A DNA stretch of 64,000 nucleotides from Gymnorhina tibicen (GCA_013399875.1 VXAZ01008167.1:1426956-1490955), one strand, 5' to 3'. Shown: positions 46,122 through 59,612, numbered from the stretch's first letter. The notes: generated by a model from the letters alone, not told the origin. Program-made: numbers and translations.

Positions 46122-46754
46122 CCTCAAATTATTATCCTCTGGGCTGGCTGCCCAATTCTCTTCGTGCTTTTGCCAGAAGAGGATAGCATGGGGCTGAGAA
46201 CAAGTGCCTGTGCAGAGCAGATCTGTTAATATTGCAGCCCATTGCCCACTCAGCTTTCAGGATCCAGGATACTGTAAATGAATAAAAAGCCTGTCTTGGC
46301 ACCTTTCTGCCTCATTTTCATGTGTCATCACAACAGAGAAAACAGAGACAATGAAAACCACTGAACCAGAGTAGTGAAGAAGGGATTTGGCTTCAGGCAC
46401 CAGTGCTGTAAAATTTGTAAGCAATATGGTTAAAGCCATTAGTCATCTTCTGCACATCAGGGTTTCACAGGGTAGGAGCAATAGCTGAGTAAGGGCTAAT
46501 GCATCAGTGTTCTTCAGAGGAAGCTACGTTCTGGGCTGACATTCCTAGATCACAATGTTAGAGGAAACCCATGTTTCTCACTTAGCCTGACCATTGTGCA
46601 CCACAGACCACAGGACTTGCTTGGTTGATTCCTACTCCAAGCCCCTGATTTAGGATTGAATGATAGTTTCTCAATCTGTGGGCCATGGACCTTGGAGAAT
46701 TATGTCCATAGAAAGGACATAACTTGCCATTTTTTAAATACACTACACAAAGGT
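46122..46754. other. Non-coding sequence, nothing recognised
   Basis: No recognisable element. Confidence 0.5.
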
Positions 46755-46915
46755 GTATCATGCCCCATCCCTGTAAATGTGCAAGGCCTAGTTAGATGGG
46801 ACCTTGAGAATGTGGTTTAGTGGAAGGTGTCCCTGTCCATGGAAGCGGGGTTGAAACTAGATGATCTTTAAGGTTCTTTCCAACCCAAAGTGTTTTATGA
46901 TTCTATGATTCCCCT
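46755..46915 (+). mobile_element. CR1 LINE 3' end (plus)
   Basis: CR1 3' motifs in order: CCCCATCCCTGTAAATGTGCAAGG, GTTTAGTGGAAGGTGTCCCTG, 'AACTAGATGATCTTTAAGGTTC' and a tail TTTTATGATTCTATGATT ending near 46912. Confidence 0.93.
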
Positions 46916-46964
46916 TGGGAATCCTCAGGGGTTCACACAGCAAAGATAGTCTGAGACCATGTAC

Positions 46965-47290
46965 TACAGCACAAATCTTCTTAACATCTCCCAATATTGA
47001 CCTGAAATTTTGCACTTCTACATCAAGGAGTCACTTAATGCTATCTTGGATTCAATTGCCATATCTCTAGTCCAATTATACCTTTCTTCGACTGCCAGAT
47101 ATTCAGTCTGCTGTATCTTTTTCTGTCAAACTGAAGAACTCTCTGTAATCATGTTCCTGCTCTCCAAGTAGGTACTCATAGACCAGCAAAATCACCCTTA
47201 AAACCCTCAATAAGTTAATCAGACTGCGCTCCTTAAAACTTTCTCAATAAGTCGTGTTTTGTGGTTCCACAAAGTTTCTCAGTTCTCTTC
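46965..47290 (-). mobile_element. Ancient CR1/L3-like LINE fragment (minus)
   Basis: Shows decayed 'CTGCTCTCCAAGTAGGTACTCATAGACC...AATCACCC', 'TCAGACTGCGCTCCTTAAAAC' and 'TTTCTCAATAAG', the same ordered landmarks as the old element at 21295-21510 extended further. No frame is conserved. Confidence 0.5.
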
Positions 47291-49442
47291 TCCAAGTACT
47301 TACTAATTTATCAGTCACTCCTGGAATACAGCAGTGGACACAGCTTTGCTCTGGATGATGAGAGGACCATTCAAGTACAGAAGCAAACGACACTCTCCAC
47401 TTCCCACCGAAACACTGATATTCATATTTACATTTCTAAATTGGCATTTCTGGTAAAGTGGCTGTAGTTCGTGTTAATGGATGATCTTATATGACCCACA
47501 AGTCCTTCCAAGACCTACAGTTTCCCAGGACAGTCCTCATGCTACAGAAACTACCTGCATTCATTGCTCTTCATTGTATGACACTGTATGTGTTTGTCCA
47601 GACCTACTGGAAATTATGCTCTTTGGTTCCACTTTTTTTACAAAGCTGTTCTCATTAGGAAGTCATCCTGACTTTAAGCTATAGTCAGAGAAGCTATACC
47701 AAAGTTAAAGCTTCACATGTGCTCTCCAGATACCTCCAACACCATTCACTTCATAGTTTCCTCAGCACTGCAAATGCTTAACACATCTCCAGTCTTTCTG
47801 GAAACAATTCATGTGTTGTATTTATAAAAAATAGACCACAGGTACTGATCAAAATCTCCTAATATTTGTTAAATGTGCATTCACCTTCTGAATTCCAACC
47901 AACCTTTATTTCACCAATAAAATCTGGTAAATAAGAAAAGGAAAAATTATATACATGGGTACTAAGGAAAAAAAATATTTTTGCTCATACCTGTCAAGAA
48001 TATTAACATTTACAGAATGACCAGAGTTTGGAAATTCTTGGACATCCCACATGGCTTTACCTTTATGTTCCTGAGACATGAAAGACAAAGGGAAACCCTC
48101 ACTCCGCTCCTTGTCCTTTTTCCTGTATAAAAGAAGCAATAATAGCAACCTGGCTTATTTCTCCCAAGGTCCACAAAGATACAGCCTATGGCCCAGGGCA
48201 AGATCTTTTGATAACATTTCATTTTCATTTTGAGACTGCTGGCACATGACATGTGCCATGCACTTCACAGGCTTGCAAAAACACCTTTCTTATGTACTGC
48301 AGTTCTGCAATGCATGATTCTTGCTTGCTTGTTCTCAAAACAAACTGGTTATTTCTGTACCTTTCCCAAGCCACAACCTTCTTACAGGACTTTTTGTCTT
48401 CACAAAGGACTAGAGGATTAGTGCTGTCTCATATAGAAAAGAATTATTCCCAGAAGAGCATTTTCCTGGTCAGCTTGAAATTTAGTCTCCAGATATTTTG
48501 ACCAAAAGCCATTGAAAATATTTTTGTGCAGTGCTCTGCTAATTGGGATTTTTTTTATTCTCTGGAAATTTCAGAAGTGTGGGGGTTTTGTTGTTGGTTT
48601 AGTTTTGGTTTGGTTTTTTTACCTTTCTGTTCTGTGCAAAATTATCAAGGAGATTAAAGTTCCCTTGGTAAATTCAGTTTCTAAGTCACACAAATACTTC
48701 TAAAGCATTCTTTGCCATTGGGATGTTTTCAGAAGATGATAAATTGGAAAGAGTGGATTAAACTAGGAGATGAAACGTTGGTAATTTCAGCAGCTCGCAA
48801 CAAAAGCCCCCGGAGTCAAGAAGTTTCTTTAAAACTAACTCCTATTAGCATGAACACTGAGAGATTTACATCCAAAATTACCATGAAAACATAGGAACCT
48901 CAACGTGAAGTATATAAAATGAACATATATTCTCCCTCTAGAAGACTTTCCCATCAAGAGCCCTCCCAGGCAGCACAGCATTTGATTCTCCACCCCAGTA
49001 TATTTGGGCAGATCCTGCTGCTAACTGTATGTCCCACGATGAACCAGTGGCTTCCTCTGGGCAGAAGTGTCTCCATCCACCTGACAGCTTTTGCACAACT
49101 GGGAGCTCCTGGAGTTTGCAGCCTGCCCTGTGAATTAGATTACACTTCACAGAGACAATCCATCTATGATTTCCAGAGAGGAAAACATAGTATTAATGAC
49201 TGCAACAAATAAGGACTGAAGTGTTAAAAGTGATCCAAAAGATGACGTGTGACAACTATACACTTCCATAGCCTTGGGCCTGTAAATGACAGGAAATCTC
49301 TCACCTGTGGGCCACCTACAGCCCACAATATCACAGAGTTTGCAGACACCTTAATTCTTTCTGCATCATTATGGGGTAACACTATGGCACAGACAAAAGT
49401 CAGCAAAACACATTTCCAAAGGCCGGTTTAGCTTTCTACTGA
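47291..49442. other. Non-coding sequence, nothing recognised
   Basis: No gene is seen. A T/G-rich patch occurs at 48580-48622. Confidence 0.5.
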
Positions 49443-49560
49443 AATAATCATAAAATCACAGAATGATTTGGTTTGAAAAGGAACTTGAAGATCATCTAGT
49501 TCCAGTCTCCAAATCTCTGCTAATGCCTTACTTTGTGATAGCCCTCTAACATTTAGGGCT
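49443..49560 (-). mobile_element. CR1 LINE 3' end (minus)
   Basis: The complement of the CR1 tail starts at 49447 (AATCATAAAATCACAGAATG). It continues GGTTTGAAAAGGAAC and 'GAAGATCATCTAGTTCCAG', then becomes unrecognisable after about 100 bp. Confidence 0.85.
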
Positions 49561-52500
49561 AATTATTAGTCTTTTCTGTACGGAATCATCACATGAAATG
49601 CAATTACCAAATAATTACACCAAGGAATAATTTGGCCAACTGGATAAATAATAGATCTTGTTGTACTTTATTAATTTTAAACACATAAGCTTACAATATA
49701 ATTGCCAGCTGCATTTCTGGCTTTACAGCTTTCTGAGGAAGAACAGCAAGGAACCAGTATTTCAGGCTGCAAAGCCGGGGAGACAGAGCCTGAGGAGACA
49801 CTATCAAGAAGCAAAAATACCACAATCACACACATAGAGGCACAACAGAGCTGAGGAAGGATCTTTGATCTTCAGTTCAAGCTGGTCCATGGCCAAGAAC
49901 CTTTTGCTTTTCTGGAGGGGGTGATGAGTCTCTCCTAAATTTAAAAAAAAATCCTCACAATCCACCCTCATATCACAGACCTGAAAAAGGCAACACTCCA
50001 TGCTCACTGTCCTCACTTTAATCCACACTTTGAAAACCCAACACTTGCACTACTGAAGTTGCTTGTTCGTGATACCATTTACCTTCTCAGCCTGCATTTT
50101 ACCAGATTAAGGTCCACACCACCTTCCAACAGTGAGCCCACACTCTGAGTCAAAGTCAGATCTGATATACAGCAACATCCACATGTACGTGCAGAAAGCC
50201 TGAGACAGTTGCCCAAAAGGGTTGAAATACCTCAGTTTATCTCAAGTTATGTTGAATCCTGGACTTTCTTCTCTGGAAGTCCAGTCAACACCATTTTACA
50301 AAAGACTTGTACCTTGACTAATTATTTCCTAATTTTATTCCTAAATAATCACTCTATGGAGGAAATATGATGTTGCTGCTGCTTTCTCCCAAAAGCACTC
50401 TTCTCCATGTGGCAGAAAGTTCCTCAGGAAAATTATCTTGCTTTATCATCATTTTTGCAGATTCTGGAACAGAATAGAAGAGCTAAAAGAGCACTGAGAC
50501 ATGCCAGAAACATCAGGTACCTCTTCCTGATGCTTTGCTAAGTTTGTTGCTGACTCTAAACCAGAAGATTTGAATCAGAAAATCAATAAGGTCACTGAAA
50601 CACAAGTATAATCTTCATAGTCACTGTTACCAATCAGTGGCAACAGCTGGACTCTCCAAAACAATGCTTTGTCCTCACAATCATTAAAAAGTTTAAATTA
50701 TTTGCCCAAATTTTAAAGGATTTATTTTCCAAATTACTATTCTTTAAAAAAAGTTTTGACTCTTAGAGAAGGGGGAAAATGCTCAGCTGAGCAGCATCAG
50801 GCCAGGGCAACATATACTAATCTGAAGAACTGCATCAAACCAAATGGAAGGAATGGCCAGAAAGACAAAACAAAATGAAACCCCTAAACTCTGAAGAAAC
50901 TGAACTTTGTAGCAAATACTCAGGATATTTTGTTGATATGTCACTACTTTCTACCTCTTTGGAGACAGTAAGTCTTTTTCACATGTCAGATTTGGGCTAA
51001 GACTTCTCTTTACCTCAGCTTTTATACACTTGTTGAAATGATTAGTTTAAGCACTGCCTAAGATCTTGAGTAGGTTTGTAAAACTCAGTCATCCGCTGTC
51101 TTTAAGATGAGCTCAAACTGGGAACACAAAGTCCCAGACTGCATTCACGGATCTGGAATTGTTTCACTCTTGAACACAGAGAGACCATTTAGTTTGGGGT
51201 TTAGCACCGGCCTAACTTCATTGTTTCTGAAATCAGTGGAAGCATCATGGACAGTTTTAAAAAGATGTAGGACACTTCAGGAAAACATTCAAGGGATAGC
51301 TCTCCAACCTTCTACAGGCAGATATTAGCTTGCTCTGCCAAGGTACAAGCTGACTCTTGGACAAAATAATTTAGTGTAGAGCCAGTATGTGCAGACTCTC
51401 AGACGACTTAGCTCAGTTTCAGAAAAATGATGAGGAGACCTACAGGGCTTCCACTTTGCTAACAGTACAGTCAGAGCAAGCTTGCACTTGTCTGGAAATA
51501 CTACAGCGACTGCTTCAAGAGAGGATGCAGTCACACCTGAAAACCTATGCACTTGCACCTGCAAACCTGCAAAACTTTATGCTTTCTCCCCAAAACATAG
51601 CTATAGTAGAAGAAACATAATTCTGGTTTGTCATAATAAGGGCACTGATGAACTCACAAGTGATGCAAGAAGAGCTCATGAATCGGGTATCAGTCCTGTA
51701 AAATGCATGTATTTATGCACCACAAGTGTTCCCAGCAATTCTAATAGCAATTTCAGTGTGTTCGTGGAACATCCCTGCTTCTGTGACCCCAGAATTGAGG
51801 AGAAAAGAGTCTGTCATAACATCATGTACAGCCATATTCCCTTTTTTTTCCTTTTTTTTCTTTGTCATCTTCAATAATTTCACCAGAAGATGATAAAGTA
51901 TTTTTATCATTAGCAAAAAAAAACCTAACTAAGACAATAGGAAAAGAACAAAACTGAAAGACCACCAAGTACATTGAAGGCTGAATTTCACCAAAAAGCA
52001 ACACAGTTTCTGGTTCAGAAATAAAATATGTGTGTATTAAGTATTTAGGAGTCAGTGGGCCTAAGCAGGATTAAAAGCAGCGAAGACTTAGTAGACAATT
52101 TATATGTTTTTTGTAAAAAATAGTATGAAAACTAACTCATTTTAACATATTCTTGGTCTGAACTAGGCTCAGATTCTTTCATCAACAATTCAGCCTGAAC
52201 CCAACACCTGCATGTGAGCCCTTGGTTAAGGTCAAATACCTATATTACACTGCCCTTCAAGCAATATTGAATCAGTAAAGTATCTTTTCAGCTACAGTTA
52301 TATTAGATATAGCTATTGACTTCCTTCTTTTTTATTGCACTATAAAACACGCTGTAGTGAAAATAAAGGTTTACTTTGCAACAGAGAATTCACAGACATC
52401 TATTACTGCTGACTCTTCAAATCCTTGGACATGTGTCTTGCTGCCTGTGTTGATTGAGATATTCTGAAAACCAATTAACTGTCCTTCAACCAGCGTCTGA

Positions 52501-54949
52501 CTGGTGTAATTAGTGCAGTGTGTTTCATGTATTTGTGTAGAGTAGATGCTGAAATATTTGTCTGTGTCCTTTTGTGTATAACCAAACTATTAATAAAAGG
52601 TTAGGTTTCTTTCTTTCCTGTTTTCAGAAAACAGACAGAAAGCTGCCATCCTCACAGAGGCTCCGGGAGTTGGCTGCCTCCTTTTGATTTTAAAGATAAT
52701 AGTGTCTCATCTTGATTAATCCTGCTCTAACAACTGAGGATCCAAGTGTTCTTTTGCCAAATACTGAGGTAGCTTTGAGACTGATGTAGCATCAGGAACG
52801 AGCAATTATATTCACTTTTATAAGCCTCAGGTGGAAGGTTTGACAAAGGAAACACTCTAAGATCCTCAAGCAAATAATCAGTAGCAACAACAGGTTCAGA
52901 TTTTTAAATTCCTAAAGTGTTCTACAAAAGAAATCATCTAAGACATTTTAAAGTGTTATTTTTCAGACACCTGAAAGATGTGTAAAGTGCAGAAAGACCC
53001 TTTTTACACTCAGTCATCTCATCTCTGGTTTCCCCATTCCAATACTATAATGCAAACTCCCATGAGAAAATATCAGGTCAAATTAAAAACACCCATCTCA
53101 ATTAGTAAAACTACCACTATTACCAAGGGGATATACAGGAAAGAAAGATGTTTGAAAGCATTCAAACACAGGCAGTTTAGACAAACCCATGTCTTAACCG
53201 TGGGTATTTTGCTTGCCTGGGTGCTGCAGATCCAGGCAGCACCTCGGATTGCTGGGAAAATAGAGATTTATGGTATGAGTGTTCCTAGATCACAAATGGC
53301 TTTGACTGTCTACCTATCATGAAGGACCCTATAGGTCTGATAACCAAGATATGTCACAAAAGCACATATTGGTGATTCCTATCAGGGAAAAAAGAATCAA
53401 ACTTGCTTCTCTGTTGAGTCATATCTGCTGAGGTCTGTCCTCAAAGTGCGAGGAACCTCCCAGTACTCTTACTGTCTCCTAGGGTCACTGAAGTGCCAGG
53501 AACATTTATGCAGAGATCCAGGCCTAATTGCAGAAGACCTCCTAATTAGAGTGACGGAAACAGCATGGGAAGTGGGAAACCTAAACAAGGAGGGGCAAGG
53601 ATAAGACACACAAGCAGAGCAAATAGCACAATAACAGCAAATGTCTGCTATTAGTTCCACAGCCAGATCCCAAGCTTATTTAATTTTTATCCCTTTCTTG
53701 GAGGATTGGAGGATGTCCAGAGAAATAATTGAAAAGGAAGGCAGGAGGTTAAGATGAAGGAAGTCTTGGAAGATATTTCATGCTGGAAGCACTAACCCAG
53801 AATGTAGCTACCCCTTTGTGATATGGCCAAGCTCATCAGGAATCACAGCAAACACTGCTGTGGTTCACAACAGTCCCAAAAGCTGCAGTGACACAGTCTG
53901 GGCAGGGAGGGAGAAGATAAGAGTGGAGCTTTTGAATTAAGGGCTAGAGGAATGCATGGGTCCAAATCTCAACTCTTCATCACAACTTGTGAATGAATCA
54001 GACAGGTTCACTGATTTCCCTTTCTGTCCTCCAGACTGTCTGAAAACAGACAGGCACTTCTTTTCCATGTGCGTGTCTGTGCTGGTACACATAGCAGCTC
54101 TTCCAGTACTGCAAAAATCATATAATTTTACCTTGTAACAGGTATTCATTTACACAGTAAATTCTCAAAGTTAAACCAGGCAGAATAAGTCATCCTTCAA
54201 ACACTATCACTCATCTATTGAAGTGGTTGGGACCAGACAGGATCCTTGCCCTGGTGAGAGCCAGGTATGAGAGGTACTACACCTGCTGCCAGGAAATCCC
54301 TCCACCCTTATAGTGGGCTGCAGATGCAAACACTTGCCTGCTGGATTGTGCTCCAGAGAGGAAATGTTTGTCTGAGAGGGGAATCAACACTGTGAAACTA
54401 GACTGCTACTTGTGTTTTGACAAGGTTTTGAGAACCTCATTGTATGGGGAAATTATAGCCTGGTGAAACAAAAACAGTGAGGAGAGAGGAAGAGAAATGC
54501 CAAAGATGACACATATTATGATCCTTCTGCAGGTGAGTTTGCCATTTTAGCCTGTCACAATTTGCATCTACATTTGCATTTTAATTGTTCTGTGAAAACC
54601 TTTGCATTGGAACAAATCCAAGAGGAGCACACATGAAACATGCATCCACACACAGATACAGGTCTTGGATGGGTGCCTAATCCTCTCCAATGGGAAGAGC
54701 TTGCTGTAGGCAGAGTGTCAGAAATGAAACTATTTCTCCATTCACCTCAGGTGAGTCAAGAGAAACCTTGTGGTAGGAACTGCAGATGAACACTCGTCTG
54801 TTCAGGAAACCAAACAACTTATATCTATCAAAGATATCTAAAGAGGGATTTAGGGGACCTTATTCTGGTATCCACCTTTAAAAGTACTTAATTACATATT
54901 TCGAGTTGAACCATAGGAACGCCGAAAGGCTCCAGTGTAGATCAGCAAC
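49561..54949. other. Long non-coding stretch, nothing recognised
   Basis: More than 5 kb with no recognisable gene or repeat. The overlapping frames near 51387-51877 and 52978-53322 lack domains. Confidence 0.5.
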
Positions 54950-55110
54950 CTCTCCTGCCAAGCACTGTGTCAACAGGAGAGTCAGGTCTTGCCTCAAACA
55001 GTTTATAAGACAGGCAAAGGAAATAATCACCATCTTGTTTTTCTGGCATGAAACTGAGGCCCAAGGCCAAACAGAAGAGCTGACAATTGAAGCAAGATTG
55101 CTTATTAAAA
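54950..55110 (-). repeat. Ancient amniote repeat remnant (minus)
   Basis: 'AGTCAGGTCTTGCCTCAAACAGTTTATAAGACAGGCAAAGG' followed by 'GAAACTGAGGCCCAAGGCC' fits a remembered old amniote element ('CAGTCCCTGCCCCAAAGAGCTTACA...GAAACTGAGGCACAGAG'). It is the same family as 28460-28537. Confidence 0.5.
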
Positions 55111-57750
55111 ATAAATGCCAGTCCAACAACTTAAATGCAGGCACTCTCCTTCACTGAACATGAACTTACTGATTATCACCTCAAATTCATGCTCAATTTC
55201 CATTCCTCGGCCAAAAAAGCTGCTTTCAATGCAGTTTATGCAGATTTATCAGAGTTGAGGCTGGAAGTGAAAACCCTGTCTCTTTTCTCTCAGCATTCTC
55301 CTAAGAGCTGGTTCCCTTGCCTCTTTGCCAAGAGCCAAGTTCTCCCCGTAAGAAGGGCACCAAACATACGAACCACTATGATTAAGAGTAGCTTTTGCAA
55401 AAGAAAATGCTTTAATACATGCAGCCTGGTTGCAGTGTTCAGTCCACAGCTGTGGCACTTACTATGGGGAGCAGCATCCTGGAGATTAGTTTTGCCTCAC
55501 AAGCCAGACCACAGTGGCAGTAAGTCAACCTGGATCCACATCTGCTCAATAGAAATTACATCTAGTCTGAGTATGGGGGGATTGAGACCCAGGGAAGATA
55601 ATGATTTTTGCCTCAGTGAAACACTGTAGACTTGCAGTTTCCTTAGTGGGTATCAATTTAATTGCTGTCAAACACAAAGGGATGTTTTACTAAGTCATAA
55701 ACAGAAAGAAACAGAAAGAAACAGAAAGAAACTCTGACTTACAGCTTCCTAATTCTCACTGCAAAACAGTTTAAGGTAGGGATGGTGTTTTAACAATAGA
55801 AAAAAAGAGGGCAACCTAGTTTATATGTGTGTCCCTGTTCACCAGGATTGTCTTTTGCCATAGCAAGAAGTAATTCCTGGGACTTTGCAAGTTTCACTCA
55901 GTAACAGAGATTTGTAAAATTTTCTGAATTAAGAGAAATAATCCTAAAAAAAAACCCCTCATTTAAAAAAACGAGTAAGTCAAAGTGGGGTGGGCTTGCT
56001 TTTTAACTCAGGTTCCTTACTGAATTGAGTGAGAAGTAATCAAACAAATGGTTAAACTTGCAAAACCAAATTGGAGACAGCCTTCACAAAGAGCAGGGTG
56101 GGAAGGCCCAGCAGGGAGATAGCTTCATTTGGCTCAGCACTTTTCAGAGCAGTTCATCTGATCATGCCCTCAGCAAAAGAAGTGGGAGGATTTTTTTAAA
56201 TGCCTGTGGGACCTATTTCTGAGCTTGTATTCTTAACATACTTGAAAAACACTTGAGTCTTTAAAATACCGCCCAGACAGAATGAAAAAGTCAAAATCAA
56301 GTAACTATGGACAGAGAACAGTATTGCCCCCAGTAACAAGTCTCTTACCTTCCTTTAGGAAAAGAAAGAAAGAACAGGGCAGGGGGAGGGAAATGTGTGA
56401 AAAAGTCAGTTTTTATAACTCAGGATAGATAGAAAGAAATCAGATAGAAAGAACTGCAGAAATTAAGACACTCAGCATCAGCTTGACTCTGCTCCTTTGT
56501 GTATCCCTAAATAAGATATCTCTTTCTAGCCTTCCTAATTAGTACCTCCTAATCAGTTACTTGCAGAAAAACCGTCTGTGTGTCTATTGCATCCCCTAAC
56601 CTCCACAGCAGGAGGCAACGGGTTAAATGATATAGGACACAGTTTCCTTTTTTATATGATAACTAAGAGCTGCAATATAATTGCCTGATTGCTCTATTTC
56701 ATTAAGGCTCCTTTTTCTTTCTACTTCAAAAGGTTAATGCCACTCATATTTCCTTTTTTTATTGTCTGGCTTCACATAATGCCATGGGACAAGACAAAAT
56801 AAGCAGTTGCCTCAACAAACTATAATTCATCCCAGCAGAACAACGACCGGCTGTAATTCAGTCTATTTTTAAATCCAACAAGTAATGAAAATCACTAAAA
56901 ATAATACATTTCCTAGAGCCAAGGCAATAGACCTAAAATGTGTAATAATTAGCGCTCTGGCCCAAGTGCTTCAGGCTCTAAACTGTTTTATGATTGCAAG
57001 ATCTGTTCTTAGCAATCAGCCCAGTCCATTGGTACCTACCTAACATCTTTATTATTAACAAGTTTTTCTTGTACCATCTGTGTTAAACCACAAGCTGAAC
57101 ACATCATATGACTGCAAAAAAATCTGTGCCTTCTTACTTGTTCACCCTAGTTTAGGACACTCAGAGGTAACATAAATTAATTCATTGTCTGGAAAGGGAA
57201 AGTCTGGCAAAAAAAGAAAAGACAAGGAAACTGTTTTGACACAGTTTGATACATAGCCATATTTATATGTACCAAAGGAAGTAGGCTGTAGGTCAAAAAA
57301 TATATAAAAAGCTTCCACCCAGGCCAGCTGCCTCCCCTCAGAGATATGAAGTGGCACACAGACATTGATCTCCACTCCCTCTCTTTTACAGTAGCATTCA
57401 ATGATCTTCAGCAAGACCCTCTGTGCTGTGTAAGTTCAACCATGTGTGTAAGGGGATAATAAATACACAAAAAACCTTCTAAATGATCCCTGACAGCCTG
57501 CCAAAAAATGCCTGCTCCTTAAGCAGTGCTTTTTCTTAATCTGCACATGCTTTTTCCTTTAATTATTAGCTCATGCAATGCTCTAATACTTGCCAAATTT
57601 TTTTGCACCCACAATTTTGCATCTTCAGAAATGGTACTTTGAGGCTGAATGCATCATTTGGAATCAAACACACTCTGAAATAAACCAGACATTTTTCTCA
57701 GGGCATTTAAGTCACTCTCAGTGCTACTGCAATTGACTGGGTCTAGAAAT
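55111..57750. other. Non-coding sequence; minor repeat and a possible regulatory block
   Basis: The plus frame 55135-55629 (164 codons) has no recognisable domain. A perfect 10-bp repeat (ACAGAAAGAA, three copies) lies at 55701-55730. The block at about 56560-57030 is rich in TAAT-type homeodomain cores (for example TAATAATTAG near 56943) and free of obvious repeats, so it might be a conserved element. Confidence 0.4.
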
Positions 57751-57797
57751 CATGGAACCATAGAATCGTTTAGGTTGGAAAAGATCTTTTAATATCA

Positions 57798-58130
57798 TCA
57801 AATCCAACCTTTAACATAGCACTCCCAAGTCATCACTAAACCATGTCCCCAAGAGCAACATCTATGCATTTTTTTAAATTCTTCCAGGCATAGTGACTCT
57901 GCCACTTCCCAGGGTAGCCTGTACCAATGTTTGATAATGTTTTTGGTGAAGAAATTTTTCCTAACATCCAATCTAAACTTTCCCTGGTGCACCTTGAGGT
58001 CATTTCCTCTTGTCCTGTCATTTGTTTCTTGGGACAGGAGACCGACCCCCACCTGGCTACGGCCTCCTGTCAGGGAGTTGTAGAGAGCGATAAGGGCCCC
58101 CCTGAGCCTCCTTTTCTCCAGGCTAAACAA
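57798..58130 (-). pseudogene. CR1 ORF2 C-terminal remnant
   Basis: The minus frame reads [33 protein letters not shown], and '[24 protein letters not shown]', the standard C-terminal CR1 ORF2 block with substitutions. The preceding block ([20 protein letters not shown], minus 58359-58141) lies in another frame, so the coding sequence is frameshifted. Confidence 0.9.
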
Positions 58131-58755
58131 CAGCCACCCCTCATAAGGCTTGTCTCAGAGCCTTCACCAGCTCTGTTGCCCTTCTCTGGACATGATCCAG
58201 CACTTCAAAGTCTTTCTTGTGGTGAGGGACCCAGAATTGGACACAGTACTCAAGGTGTGGCCTTACTGGTGTTGAGGACAGGGGGACAGTCATTGTCCTG
58301 GTCCTGCTGGTCACACTATTTCTGATACAAGCCAGGCCTTCATGGCCACCTGAGCACACTCTGGCTTATGTTCAGCTGGTTGTTGATCAGCACTCACAGG
58401 TTCTTTTCTGCTGAGTAGAAAATAGTGGCCCTAATATTGAGCCCTGGGGAACATCACTTGCTGCTGGCCATCAACAGGATGTAGCACCATTCACCACCAC
58501 TCTGGGCCCAACCATCCAGCCAGTGAACAGTGCACCTGTGCAAGCCTTGAGCAGCCAGGTTCTCCAGGACAATGCCATGGGAGACAGTCAAAGGCTTTAA
58601 CTAAAGTCCAGGTAGACAACATCCTTTCCCTCACCCAGTAAGCAGGTCACCTTGCCATAGAAGGGGAACATGTTGATCAAGCAGGACCTGCCTTCAGGAA
58701 CCCATGCTGGCTGGGCTGATACCCTGATTGTCCTGCATGTGCTGTGTGATGGCAC

Positions 58756-59109
58756 TCAAGACTCTATAATCTTTTCTGGCACGGAGGTCAGGCTGACAGG
58801 CCTGTATTTTTCCACATATTCCTTCCTACCCTTCTTGTAGATGGATGTCACACTGGCCAAACTCCGGCCTTCTGGGACCTCCCTGCTTAACCAGGACTGC
58901 TGGTAAACAGAGAACAGCTTGTTGAGCTCTTCCAACAACCTCCTGGAGTGTTTCCTCCACACTGTGTTGTATTTCCAGAAGACACCTAGTAAATTGAAGG
59001 CCACCACAAGAGCAAGGGCCAGTGACTGTGAGACTTCTCCCAACTGCTTAAAGAATATCTTGTCTGCCTCTTTATATTGGTTGGGTGGTCTATAACAGAC
59101 TCCCACCAT
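58756..59109 (-). pseudogene. CR1 ORF2 remnant: endonuclease end fused to RT start by deletion
   Basis: The 117-codon minus frame begins MVGVCYRPPNQYKEAD (endonuclease) and reaches 'NTVWRKHSRRLLEEL'. It then runs directly into the segment before the RT domain, ending KYRPVSLTSVPEKIIES. The intervening residues found in complete CR1 proteins are missing, so two ORF2 domains are joined in frame by an internal deletion. The endonuclease motif normally read as GDFN is VAFN here, so the catalytic Asp is lost. Confidence 0.88.
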
Positions 59110-59299
59110 GATATCTGTCTGTTTCTCTGATTATTACCTGTAAACACTCCACCTTTTCATCATCATTGTTAAGCTCAGACAGTCAAAACACCCCCAAACA
59201 AATAGGGGTATCCCACTGCATCTCTTTTCTTGCCTGTCCCTTCTGAAGAGTTTATAGCCATCCCCCGCAGCACTCCAGTTGTGTGAGTCTCCCAGCATG

Positions 59300-59612
59300 C
59301 TGAGGTCACTTGGCTTGTTCAGCCAAGAGAAGGTGAGACAGGGGAAACCTCGTTGTGTTCTGCAGCTTCCTTACCTGGTGACCAGTGATAGCACCCAACG
59401 GAATGGGCTGAAACTGTCAGGGGAGGTTTAGGCTGGTTATGGAACCCCAGGGAAGTGGTCACAGCTCTAAGTCTGCCAGAAATGAAGTGTTTGGCTGATG
59501 ATCTCAGGGACATGGTCTGATTCTTGGGGTGTCCTATGCAGGCGGTGGAGTTGGACTTGATGATCCTTTTGGGCCCCTTCCAAGTCAGGATAAGCTATGG
59601 TTCTAAAACTCT
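59300..59612 (+). mobile_element. Nested CR1 LINE 3' end (plus) inside a minus CR1
   Basis: About 313 bp of CR1 3' sequence lies in opposite orientation to its host. The order is CACTTGGCTTGTTCAGCC (a form of 'GGATTGTTTAGCC'), GGGGAGGTTTAGGCTGG, 'GTTGGACTTGATGATCC', 'CCCCTTCCAAG' and a tail GGTTCTAAAACTCT. ATG flanks both ends (59297-59299 and 59613-59615). Removing the insert with one ATG joins the endonuclease codons of the host element without a gap. Confidence 0.9.

Noticed and set aside
45718..46197. 159-codon plus and 123-codon minus frames
   Set aside because: Most of each is the purine microsatellite (Lys/Glu/Arg or Phe/Ser/Leu), not a gene.
55135..55629. 164-codon plus-strand frame
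   Set aside because: No recognisable domain. It partly follows an ancient repeat, an antisense frame overlaps it, and no splice or promoter context is evident. Probably chance.
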